Part shown: positions 35,173 to 44,486 of the stretch, piece by piece
How the letters are laid out: each line of letters begins with the position of its first letter
Position numbering within the stretch: the stretch's first letter is position 1
Assembly (NCBI RefSeq): GCF_001486505.1
Contig: NZ_LN909066.1
Location: forward strand, 1,034,452 to 1,098,451
From: Paenibacillus rubinfantis
GTDB taxonomy: Bacteria; Bacillota; Bacilli; Paenibacillales; Paenibacillaceae
Direction of reading: 5' to 3'
Length of the DNA: 64,000 nt
Position numbers and translations under genes: made by a program
The notes under the pieces: generated by a model
The model's input: only the letters and a program-made list of their open reading frames with translations
What the model was told of the DNA's origin: nothing
Databases searched by the model: none

Positions 35173-36206
35173 TCCAATCCCCCCTTCTGCTTCATTGCGA
35201 GATAGAGGAAGAACGGTACCCCAATCACGGCGATCAGCGCGCCGATCGGCGTTTCATGGGGCGGGTGAACCATCCGTGCCAAAATATCCGCAAATACCAT
35301 CAGCAAGCTGCCCAGCAGCGCCGAGGACGGAATGACCCAGCGGTAATCGACGCCAACAAGAAAACGGGCGACATGCGGAACCATCAAGCCCACAAATCCA
35401 ATCGCTCCGACAATCGAAACGGCGCTGCCGGCCAGGACCAATACGATGATCATGCCCAGCGCTTTAATCAGGCGAGTTCTTTGGCCTAGGCCGGTCGCTA
35501 CCTCTTCGCCGAGACTCAGCAGGGTAATCGATTTCGATAACAGCAGAGCGCAGAACAAGCCTGCGAAAATCCAAGGCGAGACCAGCTTGATTTGCAGCCA
35601 GTTGGCTCCGGCAATCGCACCAGCGTACCAGAAAGCCAGGTCCTGTCCGATTTTAAAATAGATCGCGATCCCTTCGCTGATCGCCGTGAGCAGCATGCTG
35701 ACGGCAGCGCCGGCCAACGTCAGTCGGACCGGTGACATGCCGCCCCTGCTCATGGAGCCGATCCCAAATACGAGCCCGGCCCCAAGTCCCGCGCCGATAA
35801 ACGAATAGAACATCGTGAGCAGGAACGAGGTTCCCGGCATCAAGGCAAAGCAAATGGCCAAGGCCAAGCCGGCGCCGGAGTTGAGTCCCAGCAAGCCGGA
35901 ATCGGCCATCGGGTTGCGGGTCATCCCCTGCATGATCGCGCCGGCCACCGCCAGCGCCGCGCCGATCAAGGCCGCCGCCAAGGCGCGTGGAAGCCGCAGC
36001 TCCATGATGATTTGATGCTGGGTTTGTTCCGCCTGAAAGTGGAACAACGCATCCCATACGGTGGCGAGCTTAATGTCCGCCGCCCCGACGGAAATCGAGA
36101 GGCTGATCGCAAACAGCAGCAGCCCCGCGCCGCCGAATAAAATTAACGTTGCCGCAAGCGGGCGGGAACGCAAGCGTGGTTTGGTAGATTGAGATATTGC
36201 CGACAT
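35169..36206 (-). CDS. FecCD-type iron ABC transporter permease
   Basis: 345 residues from the ATG at 36206, because the ATG four codons upstream lies on the AAAGGATGG ribosome site itself. FecCD signatures LRLPRALAAALIGAALAVAG and GMTRNPMADSGLLGLNSGAG and a late IGFVGLMVPHVARFLVG segment are visible. It is the first gene of a two-gene operon controlled by a Fur box. The substrate is probably a ferric siderophore; partners must be encoded elsewhere, as known for shared YusV-type ATPases. Confidence 0.94.
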   Translation of the reverse strand: MSAISQSTKPRLRSRPLAATLILFGGAGLLLFAISLSISVGAADIKLATVWDALFHFQAEQTQHQIIMELRLPRALAAALIGAALAVAGAIMQGMTRNPMADSGLLGLNSGAGLALAICFALMPGTSFLLTMFYSFIGAGLGAGLVFGIGSMSRGGMSPVRLTLAGAAVSMLLTAISEGIAIYFKIGQDLAFWYAGAIAGANWLQIKLVSPWIFAGLFCALLLSKSITLLSLGEEVATGLGQRTRLIKALGMIIVLVLAGSAVSIVGAIGFVGLMVPHVARFLVGVDYRWVIPSSALLGSLLMVFADILARMVHPPHETPIGALIAVIGVPFFLYLAMKQKGGLE

Positions 36207-36268
36207 GTCGAGAACCATCCTTTAATCAATTTCGCAGTAAATAAGAGCAAGGATATGAAGTATGTAAT

Positions 36269-36292
36269 TGAGAATAATTCTCGTTCATTATA
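36269..36292 (-). promoter_or_regulatory. Fur box and -10 element of the FecCD operon
   Basis: TGAGAATAATTCTCG (36269-36283) matches the 7-1-7 Fur consensus TGATAATNATTATCA at most positions and lies directly downstream of a perfect TATAAT (36287-36292 on the minus strand), i.e. over the expected transcription start. The -35 is weak. Confidence 0.8.
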
Positions 36293-36386
36293 CCCGCTTT
36301 TCCGGTGAGAATCTACGGCCATTTCAAATTTGATCGTTAGCCAACCGGCCAAGCCTAGGTGTCAGCTTTCCCCAAGACCTTCTAGA

Positions 36387-38114
36387 TCATGAAGCCTCCT
36401 CTCCAAACTTAAAGCTCGTCTCCGCCAAGATAAACACGTCGCCCGCCTGCAGCGGATATTCTTTATAAGGCGCCACACCCTCGTCATTCAGCCGGGTTCC
36501 GTTTTTTGATCCGAGATCTTTGAGCCGACAGCCGCGCGAGGTGACCAAAATCTCCACGTGGGCACGGGATACACCTGTAGTCTTCTCTACATATTGAGCG
36601 ATCTCCTCAGAGCGGCCGATCACAAAGCTGCCCGTTGTCAGCGGAATTCGTTCCACCAGGGTACCGGCGGGCTCGCACCGCTCCAAGTAATAACGGGGAG
36701 CGCGTTCCATTAGCGGACGGCCCTGTCCTTGCAACATAGACCGGCTCAGCAGCACGGTAGGCGGCGATAGTTCCATTTCAGGTTCTGGATCATCGAGCAC
36801 CGTCTCTGGCTGAGACAGAGAGGAAAGCGTGGATACAGGTACAGGTACTGGTGCCAACGCAGATGCTGATGTAAACGCAGGCCTAGGTGTAGGCGCAGAT
36901 ATGCTCGTGGCCGCTGATGCCCTCCCTTCGAATGAACTCTCCACCCGCGGCGTGAACGTCTCCAAAGGGGCTTCCTCCGTCTTGGCTGAAGACGGCCTTG
37001 TTCTTCCTTCCCGTTCTGCGGATAACCTTAACAAGCCCGATAACCCTATCGGACTGTCAACCCCCTCCGACCCCTTCTCTGTACCGTCCGCATCTTCTCC
37101 CATATCTGTAGAACTGCCGCGAAGCTTGCGCCACAACGCGAAACCGCCCCCACCTAACAACAGGGTAGCAGCAACCCCCAGGGTCAACCCAACAGCTCCA
37201 GGACGATCGAAGTAGAGGACCTTCCAGGCTAAAGCATCCGCAAGAAGGACACCCAGCACAAAGTAGGTTGGTTTTAGCGGCTTCTGCTCCCTTGGGCTCT
37301 TCTCTTCGTCTAGCCCCGGCCACTCTTCCCGTTTAACGCGTGTATGGCCAATGGTCTCGGCTACTCCAGCCCAAGTTCCCAACTCGTTCGGTTCGCGTAC
37401 GGGCATGTATTCTTTGACGATGGCGGAACGAGCTGGTGACGGCGATGGCTCCCCAAGCTGTGATGACGGATCGTTTACGGCCATGGTAGAAGGCATCCCC
37501 CTTACCGTAACCTTATCCCGCTCTGCCTGGACATCCGGTTCGCCCGACAACAAACGCAGCAGCTTTTTCTTCAGTTCTCCTAAAGAAAATAACTCATCCC
37601 CGCACAAACGGACCAACTGAGGGATCCCGTCTCCCTCAACCTGAGAAACGCAGGTCAGCAACCGGGTCATCAGCGATAACAGGGCCTGGGATAACGCGGG
37701 AGCGGTCGGCGCTTCCTTCCAGGGGACATAAGTAAAGTACAACGCCCCGCTGGAGAGCGGCTCCTCCACGAAAATATGCGCCTCATCCAGCAGAAAACCG
37801 GACGGCGACAACATGTACCTCTTGCTGTCCTCCAACACGGCGACGACCTGGAGCAGGAGACCATAAAACTCCAGCATGCTGATCTTGTCGCTGCGCAGGC
37901 ATTGGGACAGCATTCTTTTTCCAGTGATGTCGTAATGCAGGCTAATCTGATAATCAATCTCTCGGATATCCAGCCGCAATAAATTAGGGACTGTGACCGC
38001 CGCCAGCATGGAACGCTGGACCCGATTTAATTGCTCGGGCCTCAATCCCTCCTTGGCTTCCAGAATCATGTAGGTCCCGCCGTCCCTGACAAAATCGGCA
38101 ACCAGCTCCTTCAT
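36387..38114 (-). CDS. FHA-domain protein of the Tad locus (DUF6382 N-terminus)
   Basis: 575 residues. The N-terminal 200 residues resemble the DUF6382 region found with FHA domains. A Pro/Ser-rich linker, a pair of hydrophobic segments (about 283-325) and a second low-complexity Ala/Pro/Ser/Val-rich linker (about 390-450) follow. The C-terminal FHA domain (about 500-575) has GRSEEIAQYV, SRAHVEI and LGSKNGTRLND, which bind phosphothreonine. It is the last gene of the Tad operon, 20 bases after the prepilin peptidase gene, so it probably couples pilus function to Ser/Thr phosphorylation; that is inference. Confidence 0.83.
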   Translation of the reverse strand: MKELVADFVRDGGTYMILEAKEGLRPEQLNRVQRSMLAAVTVPNLLRLDIREIDYQISLHYDITGKRMLSQCLRSDKISMLEFYGLLLQVVAVLEDSKRYMLSPSGFLLDEAHIFVEEPLSSGALYFTYVPWKEAPTAPALSQALLSLMTRLLTCVSQVEGDGIPQLVRLCGDELFSLGELKKKLLRLLSGEPDVQAERDKVTVRGMPSTMAVNDPSSQLGEPSPSPARSAIVKEYMPVREPNELGTWAGVAETIGHTRVKREEWPGLDEEKSPREQKPLKPTYFVLGVLLADALAWKVLYFDRPGAVGLTLGVAATLLLGGGGFALWRKLRGSSTDMGEDADGTEKGSEGVDSPIGLSGLLRLSAEREGRTRPSSAKTEEAPLETFTPRVESSFEGRASAATSISAPTPRPAFTSASALAPVPVPVSTLSSLSQPETVLDDPEPEMELSPPTVLLSRSMLQGQGRPLMERAPRYYLERCEPAGTLVERIPLTTGSFVIGRSEEIAQYVEKTTGVSRAHVEILVTSRGCRLKDLGSKNGTRLNDEGVAPYKEYPLQAGDVFILAETSFKFGEEAS

Positions 38115-38134
38115 GATAAGCCCCTCCTCGTTTG

Positions 38135-38638
38135 TTACATATAGTAAACCGCCAGTACAGCTCCAGGGAGCACCGCCAACATAAACGGAAATTGCAGCTG
38201 ATGTTTGGCGGCCGCCTCGAGGGGGGCCGTGCTACGCAAGGCGGCGGCTCCAAGGACGCTCCCGGCGATCCGGCGCAGACGCACCCCGGTCTCGCGGCGC
38301 CAGACCAAGAGCAGGAGGCCGATGCACCCCGCAGCTAAAATTGAATACATCATCGTGGATAGGGTCAAAGTAATGCCCGTCCAGGCCCCGATTCCTGCAA
38401 ACAACTTCACATCGCCACCTCCTACTGCGCGCAGTAAATACAGGGCAAACATCAAACCAAACCCGGTTGCCGCCCCCAATGCAGCAAACCAAGCACCCAT
38501 CCAGCCCTCCGTAAACAGGTGATAAGACAATCCCGTACAAATCCCTGTGACCGTGATAACATTAGGAATTTTCATCGTCCTCATATCCGTCACGAAAGCG
38601 GCAAGCAGCATGAGATAACAACCCCAAATCTCAATCAT
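38135..38638 (-). CDS. Type IV prepilin peptidase (A24 family, TadV/CpaA-like)
   Basis: 167 residues, with six or so membrane helices. The two catalytic aspartates of the A24 peptidases are seen: Asp18 in FVTDMRTMKIPN and Asp76 in VGGGDVKLF. No N-methylation domain is present, as in TadV/CpaA. It should cleave the Flp1 prepilin and perhaps the TadE-type pseudopilins. Overlaps the preceding gene by four bases. Confidence 0.9.
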   Translation of the reverse strand: MIEIWGCYLMLLAAFVTDMRTMKIPNVITVTGICTGLSYHLFTEGWMGAWFAALGAATGFGLMFALYLLRAVGGGDVKLFAGIGAWTGITLTLSTMMYSILAAGCIGLLLLVWRRETGVRLRRIAGSVLGAAALRSTAPLEAAAKHQLQFPFMLAVLPGAVLAVYYM

Positions 38639-39615
38639 GAATCCCCTTCACTCCCTTTCGATTCCGAACGCGGGCTGGCCACCTCGAACGTATCCGTTGT
38701 TCGCAGGCCTTCCTCCGTTTCAATCACAAAACTCCACGTCCCCGGCGTGGTGTTTCCCCCGACCAACCAAGTCCAGGCGATTTGGCCTTTCTCATCCGCC
38801 GTCGCCTCTCCCAGATACTTCGCTTGGCTAACCCCGCTTTTGTAATAAACGGTGAGCTTGGCACTTGATCCCGGAGCAACCTGAGCCTGAATCGTCGCAC
38901 GATGTCCGGCGTAAGCCGGATTGGGCTTTGCGAGCACCACCGCCGCTTGACCCGTTTGCCCATCGCCGCTTCCGCCTCCCGGTTCCAGTTCCCCGGTATC
39001 GCCGATCCATAGCCGTTCCTCCGCCCTCGTTTGCAGCACCATTCGTTGGCCGGTAAACGGAACCTTCAGCGGCAGCTCGTAACTCACCTCAATCCCGAAA
39101 TAAGGCTGTTTGCCTGTTTTTAGGTCTGGGACCGTGACGCGGCTGACATGCAGGCGTTCTTCCTCCAGCAGGGTTCCCTGCAGAAAGGGGCGCAGCAATG
39201 GCTTAACCACCGGGTCTAATACGGCTTCCGACGTTTTCGCCTTCAGCTCCTGCAGCGGCTCTTCGCCTTTACGCACGCTATCCATCACCCATGTCGACAT
39301 CGGGGCAGGCAGGTTAGCTGCATATTGCTCCGCCCATTCCTCCAGCGCCAGGGACGGCATGCGCCAGGTAAACGAGCCGTTTTCCGTTGTCGTCCCCTGG
39401 CCGCTCCGGGACTCCACCGCAATGGCCACAGGATAGATATGTGCGGAGACTTGTTTAACGGCATTGGCTGCGGCTGCATGTAATTGTCCGGATAACAACG
39501 TCATATGGACTAGGAAAACAAACCAGAATACAACCATCACGAATACGGGCGCAATCAAGGCAGCCTCCAGGGTCATACTTCCCTCGGACGCATCGCTCCG
39601 GTCATGATGGGGCAT
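38635..39615 (-). CDS. TadE-like pseudopilin with large C-terminal domain
   Basis: 326 residues from the ATG at 39615 (AAGGAGTCA site); the longer frame from 39654 would overlap the preceding gene. The N-terminal SEGSMTLEAALIAPVFVMVVF is a TadE-type leader and helix with the conserved Glu. A long extracellular part ends with an immunoglobulin-like segment (GHRATIQAQVAPGSSAKLTV) and a hydrophilic tail. Usual TadE proteins are shorter, so the C-terminal half is an added domain. Located in the Tad operon. Confidence 0.82.
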   Translation of the reverse strand: MPHHDRSDASEGSMTLEAALIAPVFVMVVFWFVFLVHMTLLSGQLHAAAANAVKQVSAHIYPVAIAVESRSGQGTTTENGSFTWRMPSLALEEWAEQYAANLPAPMSTWVMDSVRKGEEPLQELKAKTSEAVLDPVVKPLLRPFLQGTLLEEERLHVSRVTVPDLKTGKQPYFGIEVSYELPLKVPFTGQRMVLQTRAEERLWIGDTGELEPGGGSGDGQTGQAAVVLAKPNPAYAGHRATIQAQVAPGSSAKLTVYYKSGVSQAKYLGEATADEKGQIAWTWLVGGNTTPGTWSFVIETEEGLRTTDTFEVASPRSESKGSEGDS

Positions 39616-39622
39616 TGACTCC

Positions 39623-41851
39623 TTAATAAGAAAAATCCGCTTGCTTGACCGCATAATACCGGCTTCCTTCCACGTTTCCTTTCACCACACCAGCCTTCCC
39701 CAGCGCTTTGCACACTCCGGGCAGGAACCACAGAGGCATCGCCACCGTCACCTTGCCTTTGGCGTAGGTGGCACGCTCCGCCGGATCAACTCCGGTATTC
39801 GTCGCGATCAAGGCCAGCATACGCGATAATCGTCGTTCACTGCGGCCATGCAGCAGCAGAAATAACCGAAGATGATCCCGATAGGTCAGATCAACCTTGA
39901 GATAATCGCTTAATTGGATTTTTCCTTCCCGGGTTAAGGCAAGCATATCCTGCACCGCATGCTGCGCTCCGTAGAGCAGTGCTGAAGCAAAGATCAACAG
40001 CGGATTCCCTTTAGCCGCGTTTTTGCTGAACCCCTCCATCGTCCGGATCGCCAGCCGCATGGCAAAAATCTCCCCAAACGCAGCTGCGATATTTCCTCCC
40101 GGATGATGAGCCCCATACAGGATGTATTCGACCTCTTGCCGCTCCGGTGCCAATTGCGCGCGGATGGCTTCCAGCTTGTCCTTCTGGCTCTTGCCTTCAA
40201 GCAGGCCGTTCAATGCGCTGACATCCACGAAGTGAAAATAACTCGCAACGTATTCCATTTGGTAGACGGAATCCGACATTCCGCCCATCAGTCCCGCCAA
40301 ACCGCCGTATAGCCCGTCCATGTTAGCCATGGAGGCCCGCCCCGCCTCGCTCAGGTCTTCGTTCAAACCCGCTGGAGCCAACTGTTCGTCGGCAACAGAA
40401 CGGTTCAAAGAGCGATTCGCTTCCATTTGCGCCTCCAGCTGATCAAATTGGGCCTGATATTCGTTTAGTCCATTCTTAAGCTGTTCCAACTCCCGGATCC
40501 AACCGGCCGCTTCCTTCAGCTTGGCGCTTGCCGCTTGTTCCGTTGCCTTTCGCTCTTTGTCCGAGGAGCGATGCGCTTCCAGCCTGCGCTGGCTCGCCTC
40601 CAGGACATTCCCCGATCCAGGAAATACAAACTGGCGCAGATAGTTATCGCAAGCCCGGGCGGCGCGGTTCACGCCGGAATCGAAGGCCGTATACGAGGCC
40701 GTCGCCGCGGTAACGGAACCAGCTTGGGCAAGCAACGAGCTTCCGGCGCTCCTTAGCTCGGCAAATGCTATGGTCTGCCGTTGAAGATCTGCGGCCAGGT
40801 CCACAAACATCTCCTCGGGCAGCAACAAGGAACCGGCCTGGGCCCGGATATCGGCGATGACGTTTCCATCTCCAACTGGATCGGAACTGCCGCCGCGGGT
40901 GCTCGTACCCGCAGACACGTCGTTATACCCGGCTTGCTCCGGGCGCCGCTCCGCCTCTTCGATCGTTTGCCGCATTTGTTCATTGATCTGGCGCACCTCC
41001 TCAAGCAAAACCTGCGCCTGGGGCAGATGCGAAGCATGCTTCTGTTCCGCGTTTTGCTGTTTACGGCCCAGTTCCGTAAACCGCCTGCCGGTTTCGGCAC
41101 GGTAGCGGTCGATTTCCGCCGTATACATCCGATCCTCGGGTTCCTTGCCTGCATCCGCCTCAACCATGCTCACATAGTCGGGATATTCAGTTGCGGCATC
41201 GGCCAGCGAGGTGATGCTTCCATTCCAGACCTCTCCTTGGCTCCCGCTGCTTCCCCCGGTTAACACTTCCGCGTAGGGCTTCACCGTATCCGCTGCTAGC
41301 CGTTGCGTGTCCAAAAGCTCGTCCAGCTTGGCTTCCCTCTGATCGTACAGCTTCTGCAATTTTCCCAGCAGATCCACCGTATTCGAGGCTTCCTTCATCA
41401 CTCCCGCCATCGGTTTGAAGCGGTTCAGCAGCTCGATGGTAACGTCAATAGGGGCCCGGTATTTCATTTGCTCGCGTATTTGCTGCTCGAATACCGAATA
41501 GGTCCCGATAGGGCGCAGCATTTCAATAGAGGAGGAATCCAAGCTCCCCCCCAGCAAAGGCAGCCCCTCGTTGCGCCTTCCCCACTCAAGCTGATCCTGT
41601 AGTACCTTCGACATGATGTAGTTCCCGTCGGTTTGACCATAAGCAAATAGTCCATACCGATCGGCCAATTCGCGGTCATAAGCGGACATTACAGACCTCG
41701 AAGCTGCATGCACCAAAGCTTCCGCTTTCGCCTGTAAGGCGAACATTCGGGCAAAATCGATAAACAAGGCAACAAACGCAAACACCGCGGCAAATATCAC
41801 GATAAAAAATACCGTAACCGCCCCTTGCTCCGCACGCTTCCGTTGAAACAC
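39623..41851 (-). CDS. Large TadG-like protein (DUF5702 type) of the Tad locus
   Basis: 742 residues, GTG start with an AGGAGG site. The N-terminal GAVTVFFIVIFAAVFAFVAL helix followed by DFARMFALQAKAEALVHAA is the Tad-like/TadG anchor. The remainder is extracytoplasmic with extensive predicted helix and coiled coil (residues about 255-300 and 430-500). It lacks a von Willebrand domain, which some TadG proteins have. Probably a structural or assembly component of the Flp pilus. Confidence 0.78.
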   Translation of the reverse strand: MFQRKRAEQGAVTVFFIVIFAAVFAFVALFIDFARMFALQAKAEALVHAASRSVMSAYDRELADRYGLFAYGQTDGNYIMSKVLQDQLEWGRRNEGLPLLGGSLDSSSIEMLRPIGTYSVFEQQIREQMKYRAPIDVTIELLNRFKPMAGVMKEASNTVDLLGKLQKLYDQREAKLDELLDTQRLAADTVKPYAEVLTGGSSGSQGEVWNGSITSLADAATEYPDYVSMVEADAGKEPEDRMYTAEIDRYRAETGRRFTELGRKQQNAEQKHASHLPQAQVLLEEVRQINEQMRQTIEEAERRPEQAGYNDVSAGTSTRGGSSDPVGDGNVIADIRAQAGSLLLPEEMFVDLAADLQRQTIAFAELRSAGSSLLAQAGSVTAATASYTAFDSGVNRAARACDNYLRQFVFPGSGNVLEASQRRLEAHRSSDKERKATEQAASAKLKEAAGWIRELEQLKNGLNEYQAQFDQLEAQMEANRSLNRSVADEQLAPAGLNEDLSEAGRASMANMDGLYGGLAGLMGGMSDSVYQMEYVASYFHFVDVSALNGLLEGKSQKDKLEAIRAQLAPERQEVEYILYGAHHPGGNIAAAFGEIFAMRLAIRTMEGFSKNAAKGNPLLIFASALLYGAQHAVQDMLALTREGKIQLSDYLKVDLTYRDHLRLFLLLHGRSERRLSRMLALIATNTGVDPAERATYAKGKVTVAMPLWFLPGVCKALGKAGVVKGNVEGSRYYAVKQADFSY

Positions 41852-41882
41852 CGCCGTTTCCGCCTCCTTTCCTCCCCGCCGT

Positions 41883-42542
41883 CTATTTCCCGAACAGCTT
41901 CAACGCTTCCTGAGCCTCCTGCTTGTCCATTCCCTGTTTTCCCGCTCCGTTCCGAAATTTCTCACCATAATAACGCGCGAGCTCGACGGTCCGAATCCAT
42001 TCCACCGGCTCAACGACATACGCCTCCGCACGCCCGCTCTGATTGACATCGTCAATCCAGCCCTCCAGCGGGGCCAGCGGAACCAAACGATCCAGCGCAA
42101 CCCTTACCTTGCGCAGCAACAGCCGGTTATCGTAGCGAATCTCCCCCTGAATCTCCTCAGGCAAATCGACTCCTGTCCGCGTCAGTTTCCTAAGCGGGAG
42201 CGACGTCCCTGCTCCGTCTGCACCTGCAGGCAAACCCAGTTTTATCGCCGCATCTTCACCCCCCCAACCAAAAATCGCCTGCAGCATCCCGTCATCCCCC
42301 AAGCGCCAATAAAGGGAATCGGTCTGCCCTTCGGCAAAAGCCCCGGTCATGATATCCCGATGGCTGTTATCCCAGGTATAAGCGGTTCGCTCCGCAGCGA
42401 CGATTGCCGCCTGTCCCAACAACGCGTGTTGGTAAAGATAAAGACAGAAGAACAGGAGGATCAGCACCGTGTAAAAAATCATCGGGAGCACCAAGGAAGC
42501 TTCAATCGTAAAGGCCCCGCGTTGATCCCGCCACAGCTTCAT
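41883..42542 (-). CDS. TadE-family pseudopilin
   Basis: 219 residues. The N-terminal QRGAFTIEASLVLPMIFYTV is a TadE leader and transmembrane helix with the conserved Glu of pseudopilins. A soluble domain of about 160 residues follows. It starts two bases after the Flp1 gene stop. TadE-like proteins are minor pilin-like components needed for Flp pilus assembly. Confidence 0.85.
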   Translation of the reverse strand: MKLWRDQRGAFTIEASLVLPMIFYTVLILLFFCLYLYQHALLGQAAIVAAERTAYTWDNSHRDIMTGAFAEGQTDSLYWRLGDDGMLQAIFGWGGEDAAIKLGLPAGADGAGTSLPLRKLTRTGVDLPEEIQGEIRYDNRLLLRKVRVALDRLVPLAPLEGWIDDVNQSGRAEAYVVEPVEWIRTVELARYYGEKFRNGAGKQGMDKQEAQEALKLFGK

Positions 42543-42544
42543 GC

Positions 42545-42739
42545 CTAGTTCCCGTCCATGAAGCTTTCTGTCTTTGACTTGGCTTTGCCGAGCAAGCTCT
42601 GGACGATCCCCTTCAATTGATCGCGAAAAATCACGGCGATAATGACGATCACCGCGATGATCAAAATCATTTCAAGCATGCCAAGCCCTTCTTCATTGCG
42701 CCATACCCCTTGGATCTGCTTGCGAAATGCGGTTAACAT
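42545..42739 (-). CDS. Flp1-type IVb pilin
   Basis: 64 residues, start ATG with a GGAGGAG site. The N-terminal part NEEGLGMLEMILIIAVIVII fits a type IVb prepilin. Cleavage after Gly18 leaves Glu23 at mature position 5, the residue needed for assembly, followed by a hydrophobic helix and a short charged tail (KAKSKTESF). This is the main pilin candidate of the Tad pilus. Confidence 0.9.
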   Translation of the reverse strand: MLTAFRKQIQGVWRNEEGLGMLEMILIIAVIVIIAVIFRDQLKGIVQSLLGKAKSKTESFMDGN

Positions 42740-42761
42740 ATGAACTCCTCCTCAGCTTGAT

Positions 42762-43637
42762 CTACAAATTCATGATCATAAACGCCGGTGCCCCAACCAA
42801 AATCAGTACCGCCATAAACAGCAGCACCATGGGGAACACCAGCTTGGACGAAGCTTGCTCGCCCAGGGTTTTGCCGACGGCTTTCCGCTTCTCCCAGAGT
42901 GAATGGGACAAGTCCCGCAAAGCCAAAGCAAAATCTTCCCCACCGCGGCGGTAATTTAACAAAACCGCGGTCGTAAAGGCCGATACCTCTTGAATCCCGC
43001 AACGTTTGCTGAACCCTTCCATCGCTTGCTGAAACGAATCGCCTCCTTCCCATTCCTTCTGCATTTGCAGCAGCTCCCGGTATAAGGGATGACCGGCTTG
43101 CTCCCGCTTACGCTCCAAACAACGCTTGATCGCCTGCTGAACCGTCGAGCCTGCGCCTACCAGCAGCACGATTTTGTTCAGCAGCTCCGGCAGCTCCAGC
43201 AGAACCGCCTGTTCCCGCCGTTGCACCTTTCGATGGAGATCGTTGATTAGCGCTACAGGCACCAGTACCGCCAATAGCCCGCCGATCAGCAAGCCGGCAG
43301 CGCCATTATTCAGCAGCGTCATCAAACACCCGAAAATAAGGCACAGGTAACCGTATGTGAGCAGTTCTGCCAAAAACAGCAGCGTCGTTTCTCCGCTGCG
43401 CCGGTTGCCGCCGATTTTCTGCACTGCGCGCTGAACCTTAAAGAAGAAGCCGGGAAACCGCTGAGATATCCTGATCCGCTCCAGAAGGAGCAGCATTGGC
43501 GGCGCGAGACGGACCAACCTTAACCCATCCAAAGTCAGCCCCTCATAACTGCGATAGAGCCGCCGGGATTGGGGATAAACGAAAATCCAGCTTCCGCCTA
43601 AGGCGAGCAGCAATAGTCCCGCAACCAACAGGTACAT
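42762..43637 (-). CDS. tadC: TadC-like type II secretion F-domain membrane protein
   Basis: 291 residues with membrane helices at the N-terminus, middle and C-terminus and a cytoplasmic F domain including LLELPELLNKIVLLVGAGST and FALALRDLSHSLWEKRKA. It pairs with the TadB-like protein encoded 15 bases upstream to form the inner membrane platform of the pilus machine. Confidence 0.88.
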   Translation of the reverse strand: MYLLVAGLLLLALGGSWIFVYPQSRRLYRSYEGLTLDGLRLVRLAPPMLLLLERIRISQRFPGFFFKVQRAVQKIGGNRRSGETTLLFLAELLTYGYLCLIFGCLMTLLNNGAAGLLIGGLLAVLVPVALINDLHRKVQRREQAVLLELPELLNKIVLLVGAGSTVQQAIKRCLERKREQAGHPLYRELLQMQKEWEGGDSFQQAMEGFSKRCGIQEVSAFTTAVLLNYRRGGEDFALALRDLSHSLWEKRKAVGKTLGEQASSKLVFPMVLLFMAVLILVGAPAFMIMNL

Positions 43638-43652
43638 CTGTCAAAGCCTCCT

Positions 43653-44462
43653 CTAAATCCGAATATCGATGATCTTTAACATCAGCCAAGCGCAGACCGC
43701 AAACAACAGCAAGGCTAGTCCCGAGATCCATAATCCAGCTCCATGATGCAGCGGACGCATATAGTCCGGGGAGGTCATCTGCATAAACAGCAAAAATAAA
43801 ATGGGCGCCGCCAGCATCGCCTTGGCTTCGAACCGCTTTTGGGCGATCATCACGCCGATCTCCTGGCTGATTTCCAACTTTTCACCGATGAGGTTCGAGG
43901 TCCGCCGGACAACCTCTACCAGATCTCCCCCTGAACGCTTGCAGGTCGTAAACACATCCGCAAAATTATCGATGTCCTCCAGCGCCGCCCGGCGGCTGAA
44001 ATCCAGCAGGGCTTCCTCAATTGGCTGCCCATAATCCATCCGGGCGCAAATGATCGCAAGCTCCCGCATCACATCGTTATCTCCGTCCGGATACAGCAGC
44101 TTTAAATCATCGATCGCCTCACGAAAGCCGTTTTCCACCGAGCGGCCTGCAGCCAGCGAGGAGGACAGCGAATACAGCGCCTGCCTAAAATGCAAGCCCA
44201 AGGTTTCTCTTCGCCGGCGCAGCAGATAGCGGCTCCAATATCTCGGTGCTAACACGCCGCCTAACGATAGCAGCAGTGCTAGTGGAATGACCCGAAAGAA
44301 GATATAACCCAACGCGAAAAACGCTGCTCCGCCTACCAGCACACAGATCCCTTTCTGCCGCGGGGAAAGCGGAAATACCCGATAATCCGCCAGCTTTACC
44401 GCATCATCTGGAGACTTCGCCTCCTCCTTCCAGGGTAGATCAACCCGTCTTTTCAGCAACAA
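43653..44462 (-). CDS. tadB: TadB-like type II secretion F-domain membrane protein
   Basis: 269 residues, TTG start at 44462 after GGGGAAAGG. Hydrophobic segments near 38-75 and 215-265 surround an F domain (FRQALYSLSSSLAAGRSVEN, VFTTCKRSGGDLVEVVRRTS). The partner of TadC in the pilus assembly platform. It follows the TadA ATPase gene by 24 bases. Confidence 0.88.
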   Translation of the reverse strand: MLLKRRVDLPWKEEAKSPDDAVKLADYRVFPLSPRQKGICVLVGGAAFFALGYIFFRVIPLALLLSLGGVLAPRYWSRYLLRRRRETLGLHFRQALYSLSSSLAAGRSVENGFREAIDDLKLLYPDGDNDVMRELAIICARMDYGQPIEEALLDFSRRAALEDIDNFADVFTTCKRSGGDLVEVVRRTSNLIGEKLEISQEIGVMIAQKRFEAKAMLAAPILFLLFMQMTSPDYMRPLHHGAGLWISGLALLLFAVCAWLMLKIIDIRI

Positions 44463-44486
44463 ACCTTTCCCCTCTCTTCCCGCGCA

